Shown here: piece after piece, positions 16,954 through 25,881 of the stretch | How the letters are laid out: the number at the start of each line of letters is the position of its first letter | How positions within the stretch are numbered: the first letter of the stretch is position 1 | Origin: Planctomycetaceae bacterium | GTDB taxonomy: Bacteria; Planctomycetota; UBA1135; GCA-002686595 | DNA: 64,000 nt | Direction of reading: 5' to 3' | NCBI GenBank assembly: GCA_011525785.1 | Contig: WYBT01000030.1 | Span: forward strand, 372,001-436,000 | Position numbers and translations under genes: made by a program | Notes under the pieces: generated by a model | What the model saw: only the letters and a program-made list of their open reading frames with translations | What the model was told of the DNA's origin: nothing | The model's database searches: none

Positions 16954-19695
16954 ATGTTCGAGTTCAGGGGCTTGTTTCGTGCGTTTGCCTGGGTAGTTGC
17001 GTCAGCGGTGCTCGGCCACGGCGCGTTGGCGCAGGCGCCGCTCGTCACGCCCGGCCAGTTCCTCGACGGCGACACGGCGCTCGGCGGAGCAGGCAGCGAT
17101 CAACGCGACGCGGCGGTCGCGGCTGGAGGCGGGCGCTTCCTCGCCGTGTGGAGCGACCGGCGCGGGGAGCTCCAGGCGGGCGACGAAGCCATGGAGAGCA
17201 ACGCCGACATCTGGATGCAGTTGCTCGACGCGCAGGGTGTCGCAGTGTGGGACACGCCGCGTCGACTGGCGGCTTCGCCCGAGGTCGAGTTCGCGCCCAA
17301 GCTGGCCTGGAACGGCTCGGCCTGGCTGGTGGCTTGGTCGGAGCGGTCGATCTGGAACGGGTCCATGCCGCTCGGCGATCGCGTGCGCGCCGTGCGTGTC
17401 GACGTCAACGGCGCGGTCCTCGATCAGCAGCCGGTGCTCTTGTTCAGCACGCTGCACTCGGTCCTGGCAGTGGCCAGTGACGGACAGGGTTGGGCCGTTG
17501 CGATCGACGGCGATCAGGGCGGACATGGCGCCGGCCGCGCGGTGAGTGCGACCTTCGGCCTGGGGCCCGCGACCGCGCTGTTCTCAGCGGCGACGATCTT
17601 CAAATCGCTGGTGTTCGCGCAGAACACCTACATCGCAGTCGGCGTTCCCCTGGTCGTAGCTCTGCCCTCGGAGGTGTTCGCGCGCCGCTTCGACTCGGCT
17701 CTGGCCGCGCTCGACGCCTCGGAGTACAGCCTGTTCACGGACACCGTCTCCGTGCGCGGCCTGGTGGTCGGCTCGAACGGCGCTGAGCTCCTCCTCGCCT
17801 ACGGCGTGCCGGCCCCGGTCAGTCCGCAGTATTCGCTCCGCTGCGCGCGCGTGAGCACGAGCGGCGCGCTGTTCGCCACCGGCGACCTGAGCACGCTCGT
17901 GATCGCCCAGGATCCGATCGACTCGATCGCCTGGGACGGCGCGAACTGGTTCGTCGCGCTCGGCGGGCTGCGGCTCGCGCGCGTGTCGGCGACGGGGCTA
18001 GTGCTCGACTTCGGCGGCTTCTCGATCGGTGCGACTCAGAGTCCTGTCCAACTCGCTGGCGGGAGCGGCGGCGTTCTGGCCGTCTGGCCGGCGCCGACTC
18101 CGACGCAGCTGGTCAGCGGTGCAGCGCGGCAGGTCACGGCCTCGCGCTACGTGACCTCGCCGACGCAGCTCGGTCCGACCCTGCTGCCCGGCCGCAGCGC
18201 GCGCGCGCAGTTCGCGCCGTGCCTGGCGGCGAGCGACTCGGGCGCGGCCGTGCTGTTCATCAGCCACGACAACGCGGGAGCGCGTGTGAACTTCGCGCGC
18301 GTCGACGAGTTCGGCGCGCCGCTCGACGCTGCACCCGTCATCGTCGGCAGTGCGCCCGACGCGCGGACGCCGGTGCTCGCGTGGGATGGCCAGCGCTACC
18401 TCGCCGCGTGGGTCGAGAGCACCTCCACCAATCCGTTCGTCGCGCTCCGCGTGAGGCGCATCTCCGCCGCGGGCGCGTTGCTCGACGCCACTCCCAAGAG
18501 CTTGAGCGGGATCTTCTCTGTCCCCCTGGATCTTGCGATCGCCGGCCGCAACGGCGAGTTCGTGATCGCGGGCGTGCGCCAGAACGTGGTCTTCCGGGCG
18601 CGCGTTCGCGGCTCCGACGCCGCGGTGTTGAACGCACCGACGACGCTCGCGACCGTCAACGCGCAGCGCATTTCGATCTGCGCCACCGCCAGCGGCTACG
18701 TGCTCGCCTGGTCGTACTTGAACCCGTTCAACTGGGGCGCGGTCGCGGGGCAGGTGCTCGACGCGCTCGGCGCGCCGGGGGCGCAGTTCGAACTCTCACC
18801 GCCCGCGGCGAGCGACTCGTTCGGCGCGATCGATCTGGCGACCTCCGGCGCGGAGCTCCTGTGCGTGTGGCAGAAGGGCTCTGCCTTCTTCGCCGATCGA
18901 CATCTCCTCGCGCGGCGACTGGACTCCAGCGGCGTGCCGCTCGATGCGGCGCCCTTTCCGATCTTCGCCGCGGGCGGCGCGGAGGAGTTCTCCCCCGACC
19001 TCGCCTGGGACGGCAGCAACTACCTGTGCGCCTTCCAACGCTCCACCGCCAGCGCGCGCAGCGACGTGGCCGCGACGCGCATCTCGTCCGCAGGCGCCGT
19101 CCTCGATCCCGCTGGGATCGCGCTCGAGTCCGGCGCGGAGTCGGAGGGCCAGCCGACGACCTTGGGCCGCGGCGCCGGCCGCACGTTGGTGGCGAGCTCG
19201 GTCTTCCGCCCCGATGCGCCCTGGGCCGCCTATCGCGTCAGCACACGCGCGCTGATCGACGGTTGCCCGGCCCCGTCGACCTACTGCACCGCCAAGCCCA
19301 ACTCGCAGCAGTGCCTGGCGGCGATCTCCGCCAGCGGCGCGCCGAGCGCGAGCGGAACGGGCTCGTGCATCGTGAGCGCGGCGAACATCCTCAACGGCAC
19401 GCAGGGACTGCTGCTCTACGGCTACCAGTCGTCGATCACGCCCTTCCAGGGCGGCTTCATGTGCATCGCGGCGCCGCGCCGTCGCACGCCGCTGCAACTG
19501 GCGACGAGCTCCGGCGGCGGCGGGCCGTGCGACGGTCAGTTCGCTTTCGATCTGAACGCGCTGGTCGCGTCAGGCTCCGATCCGTTCCTCTCGAGCGCGG
19601 GACAGCGGTTCGCGTGCCAGTACTGGAGCCGCGACGGCGGCGTAGCCTTCGGCTCGGTGCTCAGCAACGCGCTCGAGGGCGTCGTGTGCTGGTGA
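16954..19695 (+). CDS. Secreted propeller-like protein with shared C-terminal module
   Basis: 913 residues. The ATG at 16954 opens a signal peptide (MFEFRGLFRAFAWVVASAVL, cleavage near ALA-Q); longer upstream frames lack one. The body (about 30-770) is built of repeated beta units of 50-60 residues with motifs such as LAWNGSAWLVAWSE, LAWDGQRYLAAWVES, ATASGYVLAWSY and LAWDGSNYLCAF, consistent with one or two beta-propellers. The last 140 residues (from STYCTAKPNSQQC) are the Cys-rich module also found at 710, 2856 and 6597, ending YWSRDGG ... LSNALEGVVCW. It ends 10 nt from a convergent gene. Function unknown; surface or extracellular. Confidence 0.85.
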   Translation: MFEFRGLFRAFAWVVASAVLGHGALAQAPLVTPGQFLDGDTALGGAGSDQRDAAVAAGGGRFLAVWSDRRGELQAGDEAMESNADIWMQLLDAQGVAVWDTPRRLAASPEVEFAPKLAWNGSAWLVAWSERSIWNGSMPLGDRVRAVRVDVNGAVLDQQPVLLFSTLHSVLAVASDGQGWAVAIDGDQGGHGAGRAVSATFGLGPATALFSAATIFKSLVFAQNTYIAVGVPLVVALPSEVFARRFDSALAALDASEYSLFTDTVSVRGLVVGSNGAELLLAYGVPAPVSPQYSLRCARVSTSGALFATGDLSTLVIAQDPIDSIAWDGANWFVALGGLRLARVSATGLVLDFGGFSIGATQSPVQLAGGSGGVLAVWPAPTPTQLVSGAARQVTASRYVTSPTQLGPTLLPGRSARAQFAPCLAASDSGAAVLFISHDNAGARVNFARVDEFGAPLDAAPVIVGSAPDARTPVLAWDGQRYLAAWVESTSTNPFVALRVRRISAAGALLDATPKSLSGIFSVPLDLAIAGRNGEFVIAGVRQNVVFRARVRGSDAAVLNAPTTLATVNAQRISICATASGYVLAWSYLNPFNWGAVAGQVLDALGAPGAQFELSPPAASDSFGAIDLATSGAELLCVWQKGSAFFADRHLLARRLDSSGVPLDAAPFPIFAAGGAEEFSPDLAWDGSNYLCAFQRSTASARSDVAATRISSAGAVLDPAGIALESGAESEGQPTTLGRGAGRTLVASSVFRPDAPWAAYRVSTRALIDGCPAPSTYCTAKPNSQQCLAAISASGAPSASGTGSCIVSAANILNGTQGLLLYGYQSSITPFQGGFMCIAAPRRRTPLQLATSSGGGGPCDGQFAFDLNALVASGSDPFLSSAGQRFACQYWSRDGGVAFGSVLSNALEGVVCW

Positions 19696-19705
19696 GCCCG
19701 CGCGT

Positions 19706-20830
19706 TCAGTGACGAGCGAGCGCGGCCGCGTACAAGCTTGCGTAGGCCGCGCACATCGCCGCGTGCGAGTACGCGCTCTGGCAGCGGAAGCGATTGGCGG
19801 CGCCGAGGCGCTCGCGCAACGCGCGGTCGAGGCCGAGTTGCACCAGCCCGTTGGCGAGGCCCGCGACGCACTCGTCACCGCCCAGGCGCACGACCAAGCG
19901 CGCTTGTTCCTCGGGCAGCATCGCGCGCACGTCGCCGACATCCGTGGCGACGGCGGGCAGCGCGCTCGCCATCGCCTCGAGCAGCGCGATCGGCATCTGC
20001 TCGGTGTCGGAGGTGAGCGCGAACACGTCCATGCAGCGGTAGTGCGCGCGCGGATCGGCCTGGTAGCCCGCAAAGCGCACGCGGCCGGCGAGCGGCGGTT
20101 GCGCGGCCAGTCGTTCGAGCTCGGCGCGTTCGGGGCCGTCGCCCAGCACGAGCAGCCGCACGTCGACTTCGCGTGAAGCCCGCGCGGCGGCGTCGAACAG
20201 CCGGCGCAGGTTCTTCTCCGGCCGCAAGTGGCCGACAGCCCCGACGACGAGCGCGTCAGCGGGCCAGCCGAATTCGGCGCGCAGCGCGGCGTTGCCGTCG
20301 CGCGCGGGGAAGCGCTCGACCTCGATGCCGTTGGCGATGTAGTGCAGCCGCTGCGCCGGAACGCGCCACAGCTCGCGCGCGATGCGCTCCAAGTTGCGCG
20401 AGATCACGACGACCTCCGTCGCTGCGCCGAACGCGGCACGGCGCAGCCAAATGCGCCGACGTTTGAAGCCGTGCGCTTCGTCGGGCAGGAAGCCGTCCTC
20501 GTGGTGCACGTGCGCCAAGCCCAGCAATCGCGCGGCGAAGACGCTGTCGATCGCGCCGAAGTTGTAGGTGAGCACGAGCTGCGGTCTATCGCGCTTCAAA
20601 ACGCTTCGCATGGCTCGCACAGTCGCGAGCGAACCTGCTTTGGGCGGCGCTTCGAGATAGCGCACGCCGAGCTGCGGCGCGACGAGCGCGCGCGCGTCGA
20701 GCTTGCCGTCCATGGCGAGGATCGAGTGGCGCCAGCCCGGGTCCAGCGCGCTGAGCAGCTTCGCCACGCGCACTTGCGGCCCGGCTGGAACGAAGGTCGA
20801 GAAGACGTGCAGCAGGTGGGGCGCGGCCAC
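19706..20830 (-). CDS. Glycosyltransferase family 4
   Basis: 374 residues with GTG start, beginning 4 nt after the stop of the upstream oxidoreductase-epimerase gene. GT-B fold: the N-terminal domain opens with LLHVFSTFVPAGPQVRVAKLL, the usual loop near the acceptor site. The C-terminal domain has VVGAVGHLRPEKNLRRLFDAA and the donor-binding E-x7-E motif in SDTEQMPIALLEAMASALP followed by VATDVGDV. It should move a sugar from a nucleotide-sugar donor to a glycan or lipid acceptor at the inner face of the membrane. The upstream gene, with sugar-type oxidoreductase and epimerase domains, fits envelope polysaccharide work; donor and acceptor are unknown. Confidence 0.88.
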   Translation of the reverse strand: MAAPHLLHVFSTFVPAGPQVRVAKLLSALDPGWRHSILAMDGKLDARALVAPQLGVRYLEAPPKAGSLATVRAMRSVLKRDRPQLVLTYNFGAIDSVFAARLLGLAHVHHEDGFLPDEAHGFKRRRIWLRRAAFGAATEVVVISRNLERIARELWRVPAQRLHYIANGIEVERFPARDGNAALRAEFGWPADALVVGAVGHLRPEKNLRRLFDAAARASREVDVRLLVLGDGPERAELERLAAQPPLAGRVRFAGYQADPRAHYRCMDVFALTSDTEQMPIALLEAMASALPAVATDVGDVRAMLPEEQARLVVRLGGDECVAGLANGLVQLGLDRALRERLGAANRFRCQSAYSHAAMCAAYASLYAAALARH

Positions 20831-20834
20831 GGCG

Positions 20835-23000
20835 CTAACCCACGTTGGGCGTCGTGTCGTCGATGGTCATCGCCGCCAGGACGCGCTCGACGAAGGCCTG
20901 GCGCTCTTCGAGCGGCTTCCAGCCCAGCACGCTGCGCGCGAGGTCGCAGCGCAGCGGCACGGCGAGCTCGCGGCTCTTCAAATCGCGGTAGCTGGGAAAC
21001 GCGGCGTCCTTGCGGCCGCCGACCTTCTTCACCAGCCACTTGCCGACTTCCATCGACTGGCTGAGCAGAAGCGAGCGCGGGTGAAAGTGCAGCCCGCGAC
21101 CGGTGACCTCGCGCAGCGCCGCGACGGCTTGTTGCGCAGTCAAACCGGGCTTCGCGCACAGGTTGAAGGCCTTGCCGTGCAGCTCGTCGCTCTTGTGCAG
21201 CGCTGCGCTCACCAGCGCGCTGGCAACGTCGTCGACCCACACCAGCGGCAGCGGCTTGTCGCCCAGGCCCCAGCCGACGCAGTGGTTGTCGCGCACCCAC
21301 AGGCCCAGGCCCGAGTGCTGCAGCGCCGTGCCGCGCCCGAGCACCACGCCCGGTCGCGCGATCACCAGCGGCAGACCCTTGGTGCGGTGCAGCTCGACCA
21401 GCGCGCGTTCGGTGGCGATCTTGCCGCGCGCGTAGAGCGAGCGGCCGTCGGGCTGCGGGTCGGTGTCGAGCGAGTCCGCGATCTCGCTCGAGCCGCAGTC
21501 GGCGCCGAGGTACAGCGCTGCGATCGTCGAAGCGAACACGAAGCGCCGCACGCCGCACTCGAGCGCGAGCTCGGCGACCGCGCGCGTGCCGTCGACCATC
21601 GCACGCTGCACGACTTCCCAGGTGGGGCCGTTGCCGGTCGCGAGCTGCATCACACACGCGGCGCCGGTCAGCGCTTCGCGCAGAGAGCTCGCGTCTTCGA
21701 GACTTCCTCGCACCAGCCGCGCCTGTCCGCGCTGCGCGGCTTCGAGCAGCAACGGCGGCAGCGCATGCGCGCGGCGGACGACGACGGTGAACGGAACGCC
21801 GCGCTCGACCAGCAGCGCGAGCACGCGCTTGCCGATGAAGCCCGTGCCGCCGAGCACCACGATCTCTCCAGGCCGTGCAGCGCCGGCAGGCGGGAGCGCA
21901 GCGGCGGGCGGCGCCTTCTCCGTGATCCAACTGGTCGCGGCCTCGCACCAGGCGAGCACCTGCTCACCCGTTCGCCCGTCGGCCGGCAGCGGCGCGCCTG
22001 CGCGGTACGCCGCGTGGAAGGCGCGGATCGAGCCGCGCATGCCGGCGAAGAACGCGTCCTGGCGCGCGCCCAGTCCCAGCGTGAGCTTCAAGTAGTCGGC
22101 GAGCACCGCGCGCGCGCTGCGCCGCAGCTCTCCGCCGCGCCGCCAGCCGGCGAGGAAGCTGTTCCAGAAGTCCAGGTAGAGCGTCTTGGTCTCGCCCGCC
22201 AGGTGGTTGTGGAACAGGTCGGCCTCGAGCGAGCCGTCGGAGCCGAAGACCTCGAGCGTGCTGCGCGTGAAGGCCGCGCCGAAGTGCAGGTACAGCTCGA
22301 CCGAGCCGCGCTCGCCGCGGCCCGCGACGACCCAGCGCTCGTGGAACATCTGGCCCGGCTGCAGCTCGCGCGAGCCGAGCATGGTGGTGTGCAGCACGCG
22401 CACGCCGCCCACGAGCTCGACCAGTTGCGCGAACGGGTGCGGACACTGCTCGAAGATGATGTTGCGCGGCTCGCGGAACATCCAATGCGAGAAGTCGCCG
22501 GCGTCGAGCTGGCGCAGCGGCACGGACAGGCACACGCGCACGTGCTCGACGTGGCCGATCTCGCCCGAGCGCAGCCGTTGGAGCAGGCCTTGGAAGGCCG
22601 GATGGAAGACGGCGTTGTGGTTGACGCCCAGCACGACGCCGCGCGCCTCGGCCAGCTCGCGCAGCGTGGCGGCATCGGCGGTCGAGAGCGCCAGCGGTTT
22701 CTCGACGAAGGCGCCGATGCCCAGCTCGAGCAGCTCGCGCGTGACCGCGAGGTGCAAGTTGGGCGGCACGAGCACGTGCGCCACGTCGATCGAGAGCGGC
22801 GCGAGCTGTGCGATCGAGCCGACGGCGTGCGGGACCTTGTGGCGGCGCGCGGAGCTCTGCGCCTTGACCAGATCGGCGTCGCACACGGCGACCAGCTCCA
22901 CGTCCGGCGTGCCGCGCAGGATCTCGAGGTGGAAGTCGGCGATGAAGCCGGCCCCGACGACGGCTACGCGGGTCTTGGAGCTGGATTGGGGGCGGCGCAC
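20835..23000 (-). CDS. Fusion of Gfo/Idh/MocA oxidoreductase and NAD-dependent epimerase/dehydratase
   Basis: 721 residues from GTG 23000. Domain 1 (about 10-350) is a Gfo/Idh/MocA dehydrogenase: Rossmann motif RVAVVGAGFIADFHLEIL, the EKPLAL signature and GVNHNAVFHPAF. Domain 2 (about 375-690) is an extended SDR: EIVVLGGTGFIGKRVLALL, the active-site tyrosine in SLYARGKIATE (YxxxK) and PGVVLGRG. Together they suggest two redox or epimerisation steps on one nucleotide sugar. An alternative GTG at 23096 would add 32 poorly conserved residues, but overlaps the stop of a possible small upstream gene (GTGA). A TACCAT -10 box at 23028-23033 favours the shorter form. The glycosyltransferase follows 4 nt later. 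Confidence 0.85.
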   Translation of the reverse strand: MRRPQSSSKTRVAVVGAGFIADFHLEILRGTPDVELVAVCDADLVKAQSSARRHKVPHAVGSIAQLAPLSIDVAHVLVPPNLHLAVTRELLELGIGAFVEKPLALSTADAATLRELAEARGVVLGVNHNAVFHPAFQGLLQRLRSGEIGHVEHVRVCLSVPLRQLDAGDFSHWMFREPRNIIFEQCPHPFAQLVELVGGVRVLHTTMLGSRELQPGQMFHERWVVAGRGERGSVELYLHFGAAFTRSTLEVFGSDGSLEADLFHNHLAGETKTLYLDFWNSFLAGWRRGGELRRSARAVLADYLKLTLGLGARQDAFFAGMRGSIRAFHAAYRAGAPLPADGRTGEQVLAWCEAATSWITEKAPPAAALPPAGAARPGEIVVLGGTGFIGKRVLALLVERGVPFTVVVRRAHALPPLLLEAAQRGQARLVRGSLEDASSLREALTGAACVMQLATGNGPTWEVVQRAMVDGTRAVAELALECGVRRFVFASTIAALYLGADCGSSEIADSLDTDPQPDGRSLYARGKIATERALVELHRTKGLPLVIARPGVVLGRGTALQHSGLGLWVRDNHCVGWGLGDKPLPLVWVDDVASALVSAALHKSDELHGKAFNLCAKPGLTAQQAVAALREVTGRGLHFHPRSLLLSQSMEVGKWLVKKVGGRKDAAFPSYRDLKSRELAVPLRCDLARSVLGWKPLEERQAFVERVLAAMTIDDTTPNVG

Positions 23001-23027
23001 GGCGGGGGGCGGGTATGGAAGCGCGGC

Positions 23028-23033
23028 ATGGTA
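23028..23033 (-). promoter_or_regulatory. -10 box TACCAT for the fusion gene
   Basis: TACCAT with the same following GCCGCGC as before the Nudix gene (13 identical bases, 23021-23033). It lies 27 nt before GTG 23000 and supports that start. Confidence 0.35.
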
Positions 23034-23092
23034 GGCGCCGCGCGTTGCGCAGGGAACGCGCTGCTCTTGTCGGCGCCGGATCTCGCGCGAGT

Positions 23093-23269
23093 TCACGGCT
23101 TCCCGCGGCGCCCCTGAAGCTCGCGTTCTCGCTTCAGTTCGCGCGCCAGCTCGACCGAAACTCGTTCATCTCCTCCTTCTTGGGTCTGCCATCGTGCTTC
23201 AAGCCGGTGGCAGGCCCTTTTTTCGCGCCGAACGGCGGCGCGCGCGGCGTCGAAGGCCGCAGGAGTCAC
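23093..23269 (-). CDS. Possible small charged helical protein (58 residues)
   Basis: A GTG at 23269 overlaps the stop of the upstream 858-residue gene (GTGA). The frame ends in a TGA at 23093-23095 that itself overlaps a GTG in frame with the downstream fusion gene. The product would be a single Arg/Glu-rich helix (MTPAAFDAARAAVRREKRAC ... VELARELKRERELQGRRGKP). Evidence for: both junctions use the 4-nt overlap seen in proven operons here, and the sequence looks helical. Evidence against: codons such as AAA, AGG, CGA and GGA are unlike neighbouring genes, and a plus-strand terminator hairpin lies inside it. No family recognised. Confidence 0.33.
   Translation of the reverse strand: MTPAAFDAARAAVRREKRACHRLEARWQTQEGGDERVSVELARELKRERELQGRRGKP
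23182..23223 (+). terminator. Intrinsic terminator facing the plus strand with no obvious plus-strand gene
   Basis: GGGTCTGCCA (23182-23191) pairs with TGGCAGGCCC (23208-23217) over 10 bp with a single T-G pair, then TTTTTT (23218-23223). All surrounding genes are on the minus strand, so it would end an unannotated plus-strand (antisense) transcript, or mark a lost gene. Confidence 0.55.
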
Positions 23270-25842
23270 TGGCGCTCGCGCAGCGCCTCGGCGATCTCTG
23301 CGAACGGCGGCACGAGCTCGATCACTTGCTCGACTGAGCTCTCGACCACGCGCACGCGCTGCGGCGTCTGCACCTCGATCCCGCTCGTGGCCAGGCTCGA
23401 CTCCGTTCGCGTCTCCAGCAGCCACACGACCTCGAACTCGCCCGCGCCGGGGGCGTAGACACGGGCCTCGCGATCGGCGCCGAGCACGGCGTCCTGGAAG
23501 TGTCCGAGCGAGTCGCCCTCGCTGCCGATCTCGCGCAGGTACGGCTTGAGGTGCTGGGGCGGCGCCGGCAGTTCCAGTTCGGGCGGAGCGCGCAGCCTGA
23601 CCAGCGGGCCGCGCGTGAGCTCGATGCGCAGCGCGCCGCGCACCTGTGTGCGCTCGACCACGCGGAAGCCGGTCGCGCGCACGACCACGTCGAAGCTCTC
23701 GGCATCCGCTCCCACCTCGAGCTTGTGGTCCATGAACATGCGCCGGATGGGGGCCTGCTGCGGCGCCGACGCGCGCGGGCGCGGCGTGAAGGTCACCACG
23801 CCCATCACGCGATCGCTGGGCAGCGGCGGGACGAGCTCCAGGCTCAGCGTCGCCACGCGACCGCGCAAATCGATCTCCGCCAGGCGCGGATCCGCGCACT
23901 CGCCGCCGGCGGGCACGTGCAGGCCGGTAAGTTCGAACACGGGGGTCGCTTGGTGAGCGCCCTTGGCGGCGAGCGCGAGCTTCCACTCGCCGGGGTCGAG
24001 CTGCTCGAAGCGGAACGCGCCGCCTGCGTCGAGGTCTTCGGTTCGCGTGTAGCCCTGGTCGACCCGGGAGACGCTGACGGAGAGCGCCGCAGCGGCCGAA
24101 GGCGTGTCGAGCAGCACGCGTCCTGCGATGCGTCCGCCCTCGATCAGGGTCAGCTCGAGGTCGCTCGTCCCGACCGCACAGGCGAGCTCTTCGCTGCGCG
24201 CCGAGTCGGTGTGCGCGCTGACGCTCACGCGCGTCGAGCGCACGTCGCCGCGCAGCGCGAAGCGGCCCTCGCCGTCGCAGTCGACCTCCTGGTCGAGCTG
24301 GTCCATGCGCTCTGCGAACAGCTCCGTGACCTGGACGCGCGCGCCCGCAGCCGGAGCGCCGTTCGCGTCGAGCACGCGCCCGGCGGCGATCAGCGGCGGA
24401 GCGCGCAGGACCAACTCGCCCAGCTCGTGCCGGCCGACCGCGAACGCGCGCGAGAGGTCCAGCCGCGCCTGGGGCGGGAAGGGCTCGCTGTTGTCGAGCG
24501 CGACGAGCAGCGAGCGCTGCATCTTCGCGTTCCACTGCGCCTCGAGGAGGAAGCTCGCTTCGCCGCGCGCGTTCGTGCGCTGGCGGCCTTGGTTCGTGCT
24601 GTGGGTGAACTCGCCCGTGAGGCTGAGCGTCCAGCGCACGTCGCGCTCGGTCAGCGGCGCGCCGGCCTCGTCGAGCAGGCGCACGATCGCGACCGGCTGG
24701 TCCTCGCCCAGCGCGAACTCGACCTCGACCCGCTCGCCCCACGCGCGCGGACCGCGAAAGCGCTTGCGGACGGGCGCTGCGGCGCCGGCCGTGTGTACCG
24801 TCGCGAGCAGCGCCTCATCCAGGCGCACGTGCTCGAACAGCGCGCGGCCTGCCTCGAGTTTGGCTCCGACGTACTCACCCGTGCTCCAGAACGAAGGCGA
24901 CGCGCCCTCCGTGCCGGCGTCGACGCGCAGCTCCACCTGGCCGTCCTCGAGCGGTTTGCCATCGAGGTCGAGCACGCGCACCTCGACCGAGCCGCTCGCG
25001 CCGATGCGCAGGACCAGCGGCTCGCGCGGGAGGTTGCGCGTGTCGAGCGGGCGTTCGGCCTCGGGCGCCGCGAGCCCGACCACCGCGACCGACCAGGGCC
25101 AGGTCTCGCCGGGAGTGAACTCGAACGCGACGTGCGGCCAGTTCGCGCGTCCCTCGGCATCCGTGCGCGCGACGCGGCGATCGTTGAACGAGGAGTGGAT
25201 GCGCCTGCGCAGCGCAACTTCGACGTTCGGCGCCGGTGCGCCGTCCGGTCCGAGCACTAGCACCTCGACCGTCGCGTCGGGCGCGAGCTTGACGATCTTG
25301 ATCCCTTCCTCGTCGGCCTTGAAGGCCGCGCGCGCGAACAGCTCTCCGTGGGAAACGCACGCCACGCAGTCGCGCCCTCGCTCGCTCTCGAACTCGACGC
25401 GTCCGTCGGCGGCGGTCACGGCGCTCGGACCCGCTTCGCTCCTCCACGCGTCGCAACTCGCGGGCTGCATCGCGCGATGCGCATGCTCGCGCTCTCCGGC
25501 CGCGAGCGACTCGTAGCGCACGAGCGCACCCGCGACGGGCTCGCCGGTGCTCGCATCGACGACTTGCAGCGCACGTTCCGCGCGGCGCGCCGGATCGACG
25601 GTCGGCGCGGCGCCGGCGACGACGCTCGCGCGGGGCTCGCTCGCGGCGGATTCAGAGCGCGCTTCGAACTCGGAGGGCCGCGCGGGCTCGATCGACGAGC
25701 CCGTGGCCGCTCGGGATTCGACGTCAGACTGCGGCGAAGCCGCCAGCGCGGCGCCGGGTGCGTCGCTGCCGAACCAGCGCGCCGCGCCGATCAGCGCAGC
25801 GGCGAGCAGCAACAGGGCGAGCAGGACCTGCGAGGCCTTCAC
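23266..25842 (-). CDS. Membrane-anchored protein with carboxypeptidase-regulatory-like domains
   Basis: 858 residues, GTG start at 25842. The N-terminus (MKASQVLLALLLLAAALIGA) is a signal anchor or uncleaved signal. After a low-complexity Ala/Ser/Glu linker (30-85) come several beta-sandwich units typical of the CarboxypepD_reg superfamily: ALQVVDASTGEPVAGALVRY, VEVLVLGPDGAPAPNVEVAL, IAAGRVLDANGAPAAGARVQ and GGRIAGRVLLDTPSAAAAL followed by FRFEQLDPGEWKLALAAKG. Such domains are structural and often bind glycans. A TACGCT -10 box ends 6 nt before the GTG, so the mRNA is probably leaderless. The downstream frame starts within its stop codon. No catalytic residues seen. Confidence 0.82.
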   Translation of the reverse strand: MKASQVLLALLLLAAALIGAARWFGSDAPGAALAASPQSDVESRAATGSSIEPARPSEFEARSESAASEPRASVVAGAAPTVDPARRAERALQVVDASTGEPVAGALVRYESLAAGEREHAHRAMQPASCDAWRSEAGPSAVTAADGRVEFESERGRDCVACVSHGELFARAAFKADEEGIKIVKLAPDATVEVLVLGPDGAPAPNVEVALRRRIHSSFNDRRVARTDAEGRANWPHVAFEFTPGETWPWSVAVVGLAAPEAERPLDTRNLPREPLVLRIGASGSVEVRVLDLDGKPLEDGQVELRVDAGTEGASPSFWSTGEYVGAKLEAGRALFEHVRLDEALLATVHTAGAAAPVRKRFRGPRAWGERVEVEFALGEDQPVAIVRLLDEAGAPLTERDVRWTLSLTGEFTHSTNQGRQRTNARGEASFLLEAQWNAKMQRSLLVALDNSEPFPPQARLDLSRAFAVGRHELGELVLRAPPLIAAGRVLDANGAPAAGARVQVTELFAERMDQLDQEVDCDGEGRFALRGDVRSTRVSVSAHTDSARSEELACAVGTSDLELTLIEGGRIAGRVLLDTPSAAAALSVSVSRVDQGYTRTEDLDAGGAFRFEQLDPGEWKLALAAKGAHQATPVFELTGLHVPAGGECADPRLAEIDLRGRVATLSLELVPPLPSDRVMGVVTFTPRPRASAPQQAPIRRMFMDHKLEVGADAESFDVVVRATGFRVVERTQVRGALRIELTRGPLVRLRAPPELELPAPPQHLKPYLREIGSEGDSLGHFQDAVLGADREARVYAPGAGEFEVVWLLETRTESSLATSGIEVQTPQRVRVVESSVEQVIELVPPFAEIAEALRERQ

Positions 25843-25848
25843 GCCGCC

Positions 25849-25854
25849 AGCGTA
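25849..25854 (-). promoter_or_regulatory. -10 box TACGCT, six bases before a GTG start
   Basis: TACGCT is followed by GGCGGC and then the GTG at 25842. Transcription would begin at or next to the start codon, giving a leaderless message. The same 6-nt arrangement is seen at 42111-42123. Confidence 0.45.
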
Positions 25855-25881
25855 ATCGAAGCGCGTCGCCGCGGGCTGCGC

